A stretch of DNA of 7,491 nt, taken from NCBI GenBank assembly GCA_946610835.1, contig CAMOCU010000042.1:1-7491 (forward strand), written 5' to 3'. The notes under the pieces are model-generated. The model did not search any database and had not been told where the DNA came from. It saw only the letters and a program-made list of their open reading frames with translations. The position numbers and the translations under genes were made by a program. This document shows, in pieces, positions 1 to 6,215 of this stretch. How positions within the stretch are numbered: the stretch's first letter is position 1; the number at the start of each line of letters is the position of its first letter. The stretch is from an uncultured Clostridia bacterium. GTDB taxonomy: Bacteria; Bacillota; Clostridia; Oscillospirales; Acutalibacteraceae.

Positions 1-259
1 GCCCGCGCGCGTGCGCATTCTGGACAAGCAGGAGAACCGCGTTGTGTTGGAAATTGTGCTGTACGAGGGGCGAAACCGTCAGATCCGCAGGATGTGTGAA
101 ATGCTGCATCTGGAAGTTGCGCGGCTTAAACGGACGGCGATGGGGCCGGTGCGGCTTGGTATGCTGCCGAAGGGACAGTATCGAGAATTGACAGCGGACG
201 AGGTGGAGCGGCTGACCGCGCTTGCCCGCAGACCTGCCGCGGCGCAGGACGAGGATTGA
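1..259 (+). CDS. rluB: 23S rRNA pseudouridine synthase RluB-type, C-terminal fragment (5' end outside window)
   Basis: This is the last 85 codons of a gene that begins left of the window; the reading frame is open from base 2 and ends at a TGA. The visible part carries the RsuA/RluB/RluE/RluF family C-terminal signature: EGRNRQIRRM, then VARLKR, GPVRLG, and LPKGQYRELT. The family converts specific uridines in rRNA to pseudouridine in the cytoplasm. The catalytic Asp and the N-terminal S4 RNA-binding domain lie outside the window and cannot be checked. RluB, acting on 23S rRNA, is the usual Bacillota member. RsuA or RluF cannot be excluded from this fragment, so the family is firm and the exact symbol less so. 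The tail after the ELTADEVERL helix is short and alanine/acid-rich. The next gene, yicC, follows after 16 bases, suggesting cotranscription. Confidence 0.85.
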   Translation, partial: PARVRILDKQENRVVLEIVLYEGRNRQIRRMCEMLHLEVARLKRTAMGPVRLGMLPKGQYRELTADEVERLTALARRPAAAQDED

Positions 260-263
260 GAAA

Positions 264-270
264 AGAGGAG
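264..270 (+). promoter_or_regulatory. Ribosome binding site fixing the yicC start at 276
   Basis: AGAGGAG lies 5 bases before the ATG at 276. It decides the start: the frame is open further upstream to a TTG at 222, but that would overlap rluB and add 18 residues not seen in the family. The protein from 276 begins MIRSMTGYGRA, the conserved YicC N-terminus. Confidence 0.8.
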
Positions 271-275
271 CAAAT

Positions 276-1154
276 ATGATCAGAAGTATGACCGGGTACG
301 GGCGTGCGTCACAGACGATCGACGGCATGTCCATCACCGTTGAAATAAAAAGTGTAAATCACAGGTATTTTGAGTTTTCATCCAGGACGCCGCGCACTTA
401 CGGATTTTTGGATGAGCGGATCAAGAGTTATGTCCAGTCCCGCGTCTGCCGAGGTAAAATCGAATGTTATGTGCAGATAGAGTCTTTGGAACAGGCGGAT
501 GTGCAGGTGCAGCTGAATGCTTCTCTTGCCGAAGGATACCTCTGTGCTTTCCGGGAACTGGCGGAACGGTTTGAACTGGTCAACGATGTGCGTGTGTCCA
601 CGTTCAGCCGCTACAGTGATGTGTTTTCTATCCACAAGGCGGAGGCAGACGAGGAACGGGTCTGGAAAGCGGTATGCACGGTTCTGGAAGAGGCCGTAAC
701 ACGCTTTATCGAAATGCGCGAAAGAGAAGGCGAGCGTCTGCGCGATGATGTGCTGTCCCGGGCGCAGCTGATTCTCTCCCATGTTGACTACATCGAATCC
801 CGTTCTCCGGAAACGGTACGTGAGTACAACGAAAAGCTGCTGCAGCGCATGCAGACCGTATTGGAAGGTGTGCAGGTGGACGAACAGCGGATCCTCGCAG
901 AGGCCGCAATTTATGCCGACAAGGTTGCCGTGGCCGAGGAGACAGTGCGTTTGCGCAGTCACATCGACCAGCTTCAGGAATTCTTTGAATCCGGTGAAGC
1001 GATCGGCCGCAAGATGGACTTTCTTGTGCAAGAGATCAATCGCGAGGCAAATACGATCGGCTCAAAGGCGCAGGATGTGCAGATCGCACGCCGTGTGATC
1101 GACATCAAGGCGGAGGTCGAAAAAATCCGCGAGCAGATCCAGAATATCGAATGA
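276..1154 (+). CDS. yicC: YicC/YloC family endoribonuclease
   Basis: A 292-residue protein of the usual family length (about 290). The N-terminal YicC-like domain opens with MIRSMTGYGRA, followed by VEIKSVNHRYFE. The C-terminal DUF1732 domain shows AEAAIYADK and EETVRLRSH (about residues 208-229), GRKMDFLVQEINREANT (244-260), SKAQD, and the family's typical ending EKIREQIQNIE. Members from Escherichia coli (YicC) and Bacillus subtilis (YloC) have been reported as endoribonucleases, with YicC linked to turnover of the small RNA RyhB; the natural targets in Clostridia are not known. The conserved acidic residues of the C-terminal domain (MDF, QEINRE) are present, so it looks functional. It sits 16 bases after rluB and 13 bases before remA, the same yicC-remA-gmk order as in B. 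subtilis. It is probably cytoplasmic; there is no signal peptide or membrane segment. Confidence 0.95.
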   Translation: MIRSMTGYGRASQTIDGMSITVEIKSVNHRYFEFSSRTPRTYGFLDERIKSYVQSRVCRGKIECYVQIESLEQADVQVQLNASLAEGYLCAFRELAERFELVNDVRVSTFSRYSDVFSIHKAEADEERVWKAVCTVLEEAVTRFIEMREREGERLRDDVLSRAQLILSHVDYIESRSPETVREYNEKLLQRMQTVLEGVQVDEQRILAEAAIYADKVAVAEETVRLRSHIDQLQEFFESGEAIGRKMDFLVQEINREANTIGSKAQDVQIARRVIDIKAEVEKIREQIQNIE

Positions 1155-1167
1155 TCGGAGGCGCTGT

Positions 1168-1443
1168 ATGAAACTGGTCAACATCGGCTTCGGCAATGTG
1201 ATCCACGCGCAGCGGATCATAGCCATCGTCAGCCCCGATTCTGCCCCCATCAAGCGTATGGTGCAGGAAGGAAGAGAAAAAGGTATGGTGATCGACGCAT
1301 CTTTCGGGCGAAAGACGCGCGCAGTGATCATCACGGACAGCGACCATATCATTCTTTCCTATCTTACGGCAGAAACGGTCGCCTCACGCGCGGCCGGGGA
1401 GGAAAAGTCAGATACAGCGGAGGAAACAAATGCTTGGGAATAA
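1168..1443 (+). CDS. remA: RemA family DNA-binding regulator (DUF370)
   Basis: A 91-residue protein matching RemA of Bacillus subtilis (about 89 residues) nearly end to end. Conserved blocks are NIGFGN (residues 5-10), SPDSAPIKRM (22-31), GMVIDASFGRKTRAVI (39-54) and DSDHIILS (57-64). In B. subtilis RemA forms ring-like oligomers that bind DNA and activates biofilm matrix and osmoprotection genes. Arg16 here aligns with B. subtilis Arg18. The GRRTR segment reads GRKTR, a conservative change. The last 20 or so residues after TAETVASR are acidic, low in conservation, and overlap gmk. GGAGG at 1157-1161 lies 6 bases before the ATG. The stop lies 14 bases inside gmk, suggesting translational coupling. 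The family is certain; whether it controls matrix genes in this organism is unknown, and its targets cannot be read from this window. Confidence 0.95.
   Translation: MKLVNIGFGNVIHAQRIIAIVSPDSAPIKRMVQEGREKGMVIDASFGRKTRAVIITDSDHIILSYLTAETVASRAAGEEKSDTAEETNAWE
1430..1443 (+). other. 14-base overlap of remA and gmk
   Basis: The last 14 bases of remA are the first 14 bases of gmk in a different frame. The gmk ribosome binding site (1419-1423) lies within the remA coding region, so ribosomes finishing remA can reinitiate on gmk. This implies one mRNA and probable translational coupling. Confidence 0.85.
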
Positions 1444-2059
1444 TCAGAATGGCCAGGGGCTGCTGGTTGTTCTTTCCGCGCCTTCCGGCTGCGGAAAGGA
1501 TACAGTGCTTGCTTTGCTTGAAAAATGCATGCCGATCCGGCGTTCCATTTCCATGACAACACGCCCGATCCGTCCCGGCGAGCAGGACGGCGTGGATTAT
1601 TATTTCGTGGACGAACCGTATTTTCAGCGCATGTTGCAGGAAGATAAAATTCTGGAATACACCCGTTATGCCGGCAATTACTATGGTACGCCGCGCACAG
1701 CGGTGGATGAGTGGCTGCATACGGGTGAAACAGTCGTGCTGAAAATCGAGGTAGAGGGCGGCGCCAATGTGCGGCGGCTGTATCCGGACAGTGTGAGCAT
1801 CTTTCTTGTCCCGCCCGGGATGGCGGTGCTTGAGGATCGCCTTCGTCGGCGCAGCAGCGAATCGGAGGAAGAAATTCAAAGCCGTATGACGATCGCGCGC
1901 AGCGAGATGAAGCACGCGCCGCAGTATGACTACATCGTTGTCAATGACCGTCTGGAGGACGCCGTGGAGAACATACGCGGAATCATTCAGGCGGAGAAAC
2001 ATAAAACATGCAGAAGCGCAAATTTATTAAGTGAGGTAATCAATAATGCTGAATCCTGA
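1430..2059 (+). CDS. gmk: Guanylate kinase
   Basis: A 209-residue enzyme (family usually 190-210) that phosphorylates GMP to GDP with ATP, an essential cytoplasmic step in GTP and dGTP supply. The P-loop is SAPSGCGKDT (about residues 16-25). The GMP-binding segment follows: SMTTRPIRPGEQDGVDYYFV (41-60), with the TTRPxRPGE signature, then the tyrosines of YTRYAGNYYGTP. The lid region has LEDRLRRRSSESEEEIQSRM, and a core strand reads YIVVNDRLEDA. The only credible start is ATG 1430, with GGAGG at 1419-1423 6 bases upstream; the next Met lies beyond the P-loop. The gene overlaps remA by 14 bases at its start and rpoZ by 14 bases at its end. Its last residues after AEKHKT are encoded by a more AT-rich stretch that also carries the rpoZ ribosome binding site. 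Gmk of Bacillota is known to be inhibited by (p)ppGpp. Confidence 0.98.
   Translation: MLGNNQNGQGLLVVLSAPSGCGKDTVLALLEKCMPIRRSISMTTRPIRPGEQDGVDYYFVDEPYFQRMLQEDKILEYTRYAGNYYGTPRTAVDEWLHTGETVVLKIEVEGGANVRRLYPDSVSIFLVPPGMAVLEDRLRRRSSESEEEIQSRMTIARSEMKHAPQYDYIVVNDRLEDAVENIRGIIQAEKHKTCRSANLLSEVINNAES
2046..2059 (+). other. 14-base overlap of gmk and rpoZ
   Basis: The end of gmk overlaps the start of rpoZ by 14 bases, the same length as the remA/gmk overlap. The rpoZ ribosome binding site (2031-2036) lies inside gmk. Coupled translation of the two essential or near-essential genes is the likely result. Confidence 0.85.
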
Positions 2060-2255
2060 TCTGAGAAATGTACTGAAAAATCACACCAGCCGCTATTCTC
2101 TTGTGATTGCCGCGGCCAAAAGAGCCAGAGAAATTTCTGAAGAGGCAGAGGCGAATCATGAGATTATGACGGAAAAACCAGTCAGTATTGCCATTTCCGA
2201 GATCATCGACGGCAAATACGTGGTCGTGGAGCCGGAAGAGATCCGGGACATCTGA
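2046..2255 (+). CDS. rpoZ: DNA-directed RNA polymerase subunit omega
   Basis: A 69-residue protein, typical of clostridial omega subunits (about 65-75). The diagnostic segment is SRYSLVIAAAKRAREI (about residues 15-30), followed by the KPVSIAISEIIDGK strand-helix region seen in Bacillota. Omega wraps the C-terminal tail of beta' and helps assemble and stabilise RNA polymerase; in proteobacteria it also forms part of a ppGpp site, a function reported to be lacking in B. subtilis. The ATG at 2046 lies 14 bases inside the end of gmk in another frame. GTGAGG at 2031-2036 lies 9 bases upstream, inside the gmk coding region. priA follows after 22 bases; the coaBC gene that separates them in B. subtilis is absent. 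Confidence 0.95.
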   Translation: MLNPDLRNVLKNHTSRYSLVIAAAKRAREISEEAEANHEIMTEKPVSIAISEIIDGKYVVVEPEEIRDI

Positions 2256-2264
2256 TGGCGGAAA

Positions 2265-2270
2265 GGGTGG
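2265..2270 (+). promoter_or_regulatory. Ribosome binding site deciding the priA start at 2278
   Basis: GGGTGG, within a longer purine-rich run from 2259, lies 7 bases before ATG 2278. The frame is open upstream to 2188, but that longer version would read through the end of rpoZ and adds 30 residues unlike any PriA N-terminus. An in-frame ATG at 2290 is a possible but less well placed alternative that would remove four residues. Confidence 0.6.
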
Positions 2271-2277
2271 CGTTCGG

Positions 2278-4755
2278 ATGCCGGATTGTATGATCGCGCA
2301 GGTTGCGGTGGAAAACACGGCGTTTCATTTCGATATGGAATTCTCTTATCGGATTCCCGTGGAGTTGTCTGCCGCCGCGCGGCCGGGATGCCGTGTGCTT
2401 GTCCCGTTCGGAACGTCCGGGGTCAAAAAACGGCAAGGGATGATTTTGGACGTTTGCACGCCGGATTCTGTTCCGCAGGGAACAAAGCTCAAGGCGATCG
2501 CCCAGGTGCTCGACAGTGACCCTGTTCTCAATGCGGAGGGGATCCGGATGGTGCGTTTTTTGAAAGAGCGCACTTTCTGCACGCTGTACGAAGCCGTCCG
2601 TGCCGTTTTACCGTCCGGGATCGGACGCAGAATCGTTGTGTCCTACTGCGCCGTGCCGGCGCAAGCGCTGCCGCCCGATCGCATTCCGACGGATCAAGAG
2701 CGATCCGTCCTTTCCTTTTTGCAATCCAAAAGCGGTTTTGTACGGGAGGAAAAGCTCTGTGCCGAGTGCAAGGTGACCGATGTGTTTCTGCGGTCTATGT
2801 GCGGCCGGGGCTTTCTGCTGCGTAATGATGACACAGTGCAAAAAACGGCGGATCTGACGCAAAAATTTGCTGCGTTGAACGAATCCTATTTGCGCGACCC
2901 GTCATCGTTCGGTAAGCGGACAGCTAAGCAAAAAAGCGTGATCGATCTGCTTTCTGAAGTTGGTTCCGCTTCGCTCAAAGAGATTTGCTATTATACGGGC
3001 GTGACGGCTGCCGTTTGGACAGGGCTTGAAAAGAAAGGTATTCTTTCTGTGTACAGCGCGCCTGTGCTGCGCGATCCGTATGCTGATGCGGCGGCAGATC
3101 CGGCGGCTGAACCCATCGCACTTTCGCCGACACAAAAAGAGGCGTTCGACGGACTGCTGCAGCTGTATGCACAGCATGTGCCGAAAGCAGCACTGCTGTA
3201 CGGTGTGACCGGAAGCGGAAAAACAAAGGTCTACATGAAACTGATCGACCATGTGCTTGCATCCGGCAGGCAGGTGATTCTGATGGTGCCGGAGATCGCG
3301 CTCACGCCGCAGACGCTGCGCTTGTTTCACCGGCGGTACGGCAGACGTGTTGCGGTTTTTCACAGCGGTCTGTCCGTCGGCGAACGGCTGGATGCGTGGA
3401 AACGGGTGCGTCAGGGGAATGCGGACATCGTCGTCGGTACGCGGTCGGCTGTTTTTGCGCCGTTTTCCAACCTTGGTCTGATATTACTGGACGAAGAGCA
3501 GGAAAGTGCGTATAAATCTGAAAGCGCGCCGCGCTATCATGCACGTGACGCTGCAAAATTCCGTTGCGCGGAACACAATGCGTTGCTTGTGCTCGCGTCC
3601 GCCACGCCGTCGATTGAAAGCTTTGCCGCGGCAGAAAAGGGACGCTACAGCCTCTTTACGTTGCCCGAGCGGTTCGGTGACGCGCTGCTGCCGGAGGTCG
3701 TGACCGTCGATATGATTGCCGAACGAAAACGCGGCAACCGTGCCGAAATCAGCGAAACGCTGCGTCAGGGGCTTGCCGAAACATTGGCCGAAAGGCGGCA
3801 GGCAATTTTGCTTATGAACCGCCGCGGATACCAGACTTTTGCTTCCTGTGCCGCGTGCGGACATGTGATCACATGCCCTTCCTGCAGCATTTCTATGACG
3901 TATCACCGCGCCAACGGACGGCTGATGTGCCATTATTGCGGATATTCCGCACCTTTTACAGCAGTTTGCCCCTCTTGCGGTCAATCGGCTGTGCAGTACA
4001 GCGGCGTGGGAACACAGCGCATCGAGGAGGAAATCTCCGCCTTGCTCCCGCAGGCAAGAATCCTCCGGATGGATACCGATACCACCATGACGCGCTTTGC
4101 GCACGAGGACAAACTGCGCAGGTTTGCTTTGCACGAATTTGACATTCTGCTTGGCACACAAATGGTGGCCAAAGGGCTGGACTTTGAAAACGTTACGCTG
4201 GTCGGCGTTGTGTCGGTCGACAGCCTTTTATATAACGATGACTATCGCGCACTCGAGCGTACATTTTCCCTGCTGACTCAGGTCGTTGGCCGCTCCGGAC
4301 GGGGCGCCTTCCGCGGCAAAGCCATTGTGCAGACAACCGTGCCCGAAAACGATGTGATCGCCATGGCGGCAAGGCAGGATTATGAGGAGTTTTACCGCAC
4401 GGAGATTGAGATTCGGAGGATGTTGATTTATCCGCCTTTTTGCGATCTATGTGTGCTGGTGTTTGTATCGGAGGACGAGCTTTTTGCGCGCGGATGCGCC
4501 AAGTTGTTTCTGGATCGGTTGCGTGCGATGGCGGATTCACCGCAATTTTGCGCAGAAAAGCTGATCGTTCTCGGCCCCGCTCCGGCAAAAGTAGTTAAAG
4601 TCAGCGACCGGTATCGTTACCGTTTGATTTTAAAATGCAGAAATTCTGCCCGGTTTCGGCAGATGCTGTCTTCCTTGCTGAAAAGTTGCGGAAACGACAA
4701 GCGTTTTGCTAAGGTCAGCATAACAGCCGACATCAATCCGGAAAGCATTTTATAA
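2278..4755 (+). CDS. priA: Primosomal protein N' (replication restart helicase PriA)
   Basis: An 825-residue protein (B. subtilis PriA about 805, E. coli 732). PriA is a 3'-5' DNA helicase that recognises stalled or repaired forks and starts reloading of the replicative helicase. Residues 1 to about 105 form the 3'-DNA-binding domain (VAVENTAFHFDMEFSYRIP; GCRVLVPFG), then a winged-helix region. The helicase core has LSPTQKEAF at 282-290, Walker A GVTGSGKT at 309-316, motif II DEEQ at 405-408, SAYKSESAPRYHARD, motif III SATPSIES near 441-448, MNRRGY at 513-518, GTQMVAKGLDF at 626-636 and QVVGRSGRG at 668-676. Eight zinc-binding cysteines are all present in the expected pairs (524/527, 533/536, 551/554, 564/567). 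The C-terminal domain shows GPAPAKVVKV from 766. Motif II has Gln where E. coli has His, which I believe recurs in clostridial PriA. def follows after 20 bases. Confidence 0.98.
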   Translation: MPDCMIAQVAVENTAFHFDMEFSYRIPVELSAAARPGCRVLVPFGTSGVKKRQGMILDVCTPDSVPQGTKLKAIAQVLDSDPVLNAEGIRMVRFLKERTFCTLYEAVRAVLPSGIGRRIVVSYCAVPAQALPPDRIPTDQERSVLSFLQSKSGFVREEKLCAECKVTDVFLRSMCGRGFLLRNDDTVQKTADLTQKFAALNESYLRDPSSFGKRTAKQKSVIDLLSEVGSASLKEICYYTGVTAAVWTGLEKKGILSVYSAPVLRDPYADAAADPAAEPIALSPTQKEAFDGLLQLYAQHVPKAALLYGVTGSGKTKVYMKLIDHVLASGRQVILMVPEIALTPQTLRLFHRRYGRRVAVFHSGLSVGERLDAWKRVRQGNADIVVGTRSAVFAPFSNLGLILLDEEQESAYKSESAPRYHARDAAKFRCAEHNALLVLASATPSIESFAAAEKGRYSLFTLPERFGDALLPEVVTVDMIAERKRGNRAEISETLRQGLAETLAERRQAILLMNRRGYQTFASCAACGHVITCPSCSISMTYHRANGRLMCHYCGYSAPFTAVCPSCGQSAVQYSGVGTQRIEEEISALLPQARILRMDTDTTMTRFAHEDKLRRFALHEFDILLGTQMVAKGLDFENVTLVGVVSVDSLLYNDDYRALERTFSLLTQVVGRSGRGAFRGKAIVQTTVPENDVIAMAARQDYEEFYRTEIEIRRMLIYPPFCDLCVLVFVSEDELFARGCAKLFLDRLRAMADSPQFCAEKLIVLGPAPAKVVKVSDRYRYRLILKCRNSARFRQMLSSLLKSCGNDKRFAKVSITADINPESIL

Positions 4756-4775
4756 AGAACAGAGAGGCGTCTTAT

Positions 4776-5228
4776 ATGAGTTACAGAGAAATCGTCAAAA
4801 TAGGTGATCCGATTTTAAACAAGAAAAGCCGCAAGGTTGAAAAGTTTGACGACAAACTGTCCCGGCTGATCGACGACATGAAAGAAACCATGTACAAGGC
4901 GGAAGGCGTTGGCTTAGCTGCTGTGCAGGTTGGTGTGCTGCGCCGGGTTGTGGTGATGGGTGTGGGCGACGGTTTTCTGGAACTGGTCAATCCTGAAATT
5001 ATCTCCTGCGAAGGTGAGCAGAAAGAGCAGGAAGGCTGCCTGTCGCTTCCCGGCGAATACGATACGACGGTGCGCCCTGCCGTGGTTAAGGTGCAGGCGC
5101 AGGATCGTACCGGGAAGTGGCATATTTATAAGGGAACCGAGTTGAAAGCTCGATGCTTCTGCCATGAAATTGATCATCTTGACGGCATACTCTTTACACA
5201 AAGGGTCGTGCACGAGGAAAATTCATAA
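4776..5228 (+). CDS. def: Peptide deformylase
   Basis: A 150-residue metalloenzyme that removes the formyl group from the N-terminal methionine of new proteins as they leave the ribosome. All three family motifs are intact: GVGLAAVQ (residues 44-51, Gln51 in the active site), EGCLSLPG (86-93, metal ligand Cys88) and HEIDHLDG (130-137, ligands His130 and His134, general base Glu131). The short length and absence of an insertion between the first motifs fit a type 1 deformylase. The start is supported by AGAGAGG at 4761-4767, 8 bases before ATG 4776. The gene lies directly before fmt, the enzyme that adds the formyl group Def removes, a classic pairing. The 23-base gap between them shows no terminator. 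Confidence 0.98.
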   Translation: MSYREIVKIGDPILNKKSRKVEKFDDKLSRLIDDMKETMYKAEGVGLAAVQVGVLRRVVVMGVGDGFLELVNPEIISCEGEQKEQEGCLSLPGEYDTTVRPAVVKVQAQDRTGKWHIYKGTELKARCFCHEIDHLDGILFTQRVVHEENS

Positions 5229-5251
5229 TCCATGCATAGGGGTGTAACAAT

Positions 5252-6181
5252 ATGCGCGTAGTATTTATGGGAACACCGGAGTTTTCCGTGCCGTGCTTGC
5301 GGCAGCTGATCGCCGACGGGCACAAGGTCACCGGTGTATTCACACAGCCGGACAAACCAAAGGGCAGGGGCAACAAGTTGACGCCGCCGCCGGTCAAAGT
5401 GTATGCTGAACAGCAGAACATCCCGGTGTTTCAACCGCGGAGTATGCGCGACGGAGAGGCTGTGCGTATTTTGGAGCAGCTGCAGCCGGAGCTGATCGTG
5501 GTCACAGCCTTTGGAAAGATCCTGCCGCCGGAGGTGTTGAACTTTCCGAAATACGGCTGCATCAATATCCATGCTTCGCTTCTTCCGCGCTATCGCGGCG
5601 CCGCGCCCATCCAATGGTGCGTGCTCAACGGGGAAACGGTTTCCGGTGTGACGTCGATGCAGATGGACGCCGGGCTGGATACAGGCGATATGCTCCTGCA
5701 ATCGCAGATTTCTGTTACGGAAAATATGACGTCAGGTCAACTGCATGATGCGCTGTCCGAACTCGGTGCACAGGTGCTGTCCGATACGCTCGATGCGCTT
5801 TTGCGCGGCGAGCTGCATCCGCAAAAGCAGGACGACAGCCTCTCCAATTATGCACCCATGCTTTCCAAGGAGCTATGCCCAATCGATTTTTCTCTGCCCG
5901 CGCAACAGGTGCACAACAGGATCCGCGGTTTGAATCCGTGGCCTTTGGCAACGGTGCAGGTTGGCGACAAGACGATCAAGGTACATGAAAGCGTACTTTG
6001 CGCGGATGCGGGCGGCAAAAGCGGCGAAGTGATGCAGAGCGGCAAGCGGCTCGTTGTCAGTTGCGGCGACGGCAAATGCGTCGAGCTTTTGGTCGTGCAG
6101 GCACAGGGGAAAAAGGCAATGCGCGCCGCGGATTATCTGCGCGGCAATCCTTTGCCGTCCGGAACGATCCTGCACGGATAA
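5252..6181 (+). CDS. fmt: Methionyl-tRNA formyltransferase
   Basis: A 309-residue protein (usual length 305-320) that transfers a formyl group from 10-formyltetrahydrofolate to initiator Met-tRNA for translation start. It begins MRVVFMGTPEFSVPCL, typical of the family. The tRNA-contacting loop reads DKPKGRGNKL (34-43). The formyl-transfer site has NIHASLLPRYRGAAPIQW, with Asn105 and His107, plus GLDTGDM with Asp143, matching the Asn-His-Asp triad of E. coli Fmt. The C-terminal OB-like domain holds RGLNPWPLA and the ending AADYLRGNPLPSG. AGGGGTG at 5238-5244 lies 7 bases before the ATG. A YugP-like metalloprotease gene, not rsmB as in B. subtilis, comes next after 34 bases. Nothing suggests loss of function. 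Confidence 0.98.
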   Translation: MRVVFMGTPEFSVPCLRQLIADGHKVTGVFTQPDKPKGRGNKLTPPPVKVYAEQQNIPVFQPRSMRDGEAVRILEQLQPELIVVTAFGKILPPEVLNFPKYGCINIHASLLPRYRGAAPIQWCVLNGETVSGVTSMQMDAGLDTGDMLLQSQISVTENMTSGQLHDALSELGAQVLSDTLDALLRGELHPQKQDDSLSNYAPMLSKELCPIDFSLPAQQVHNRIRGLNPWPLATVQVGDKTIKVHESVLCADAGGKSGEVMQSGKRLVVSCGDGKCVELLVVQAQGKKAMRAADYLRGNPLPSGTILHG

Positions 6182-6203
6182 ATCCCGGCAATCAGAATGG
6201 AAT

Positions 6204-6209
6204 GAGGTG
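6204..6209 (+). promoter_or_regulatory. Ribosome binding site fixing the metalloprotease start at 6216
   Basis: GAGGTG lies 6 bases before ATG 6216. The frame stays open far into fmt (to 6054), but the codons there belong to fmt's own frame. The protein from 6216 begins directly with a glycine/tyrosine-rich leader and a membrane segment, as expected for YugP-like proteins. Confidence 0.75.
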
Positions 6210-6215
6210 TGTCAG

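Noticed and set aside
378..1031. Long minus-strand open frame (217 codons) opposite yicC
   Set aside because: It lies entirely within yicC, whose conserved domains span the region. The translation (rich in His, Leu, Phe, Arg) resembles no family, and no ribosome binding site or promoter is evident.
1364..2002. Minus-strand open frame (212 codons) opposite gmk
   Set aside because: It is covered by the unambiguous gmk coding sequence; the translation shows no recognisable motif.
1998..2045. AT-rich patch before rpoZ as an internal promoter
   Set aside because: A TATTAA-like -10 can be drawn, but the corresponding -35 position matches the consensus at only about half its bases. The stretch is also coding for the gmk tail and holds the rpoZ ribosome binding site.
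2005..2059. Possible frameshift at the gmk 3' end
   Set aside because: The tail after AEKHKT is weakly conserved in the family, the total length of 209 is normal, and the alternative frame gives only a short unremarkable tail.
2188..2277. A 30-residue N-terminal extension of PriA
   Set aside because: It reads through the rpoZ 3' end in another frame, lacks family similarity, and ATG 2278 has a well-placed ribosome binding site.
3484..4161. Long minus-strand open frame (225 codons) opposite the priA zinc-binding region
   Set aside because: It is a complementary shadow of a strongly conserved PriA segment; its composition is typical of antisense reading in moderately GC-rich genes.
4750..4757. 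TATAAA at the priA/def junction as a possible -10 element for def
   Set aside because: It is formed by the end and stop codon of priA; no acceptable -35 hexamer lies 16-18 bases upstream.
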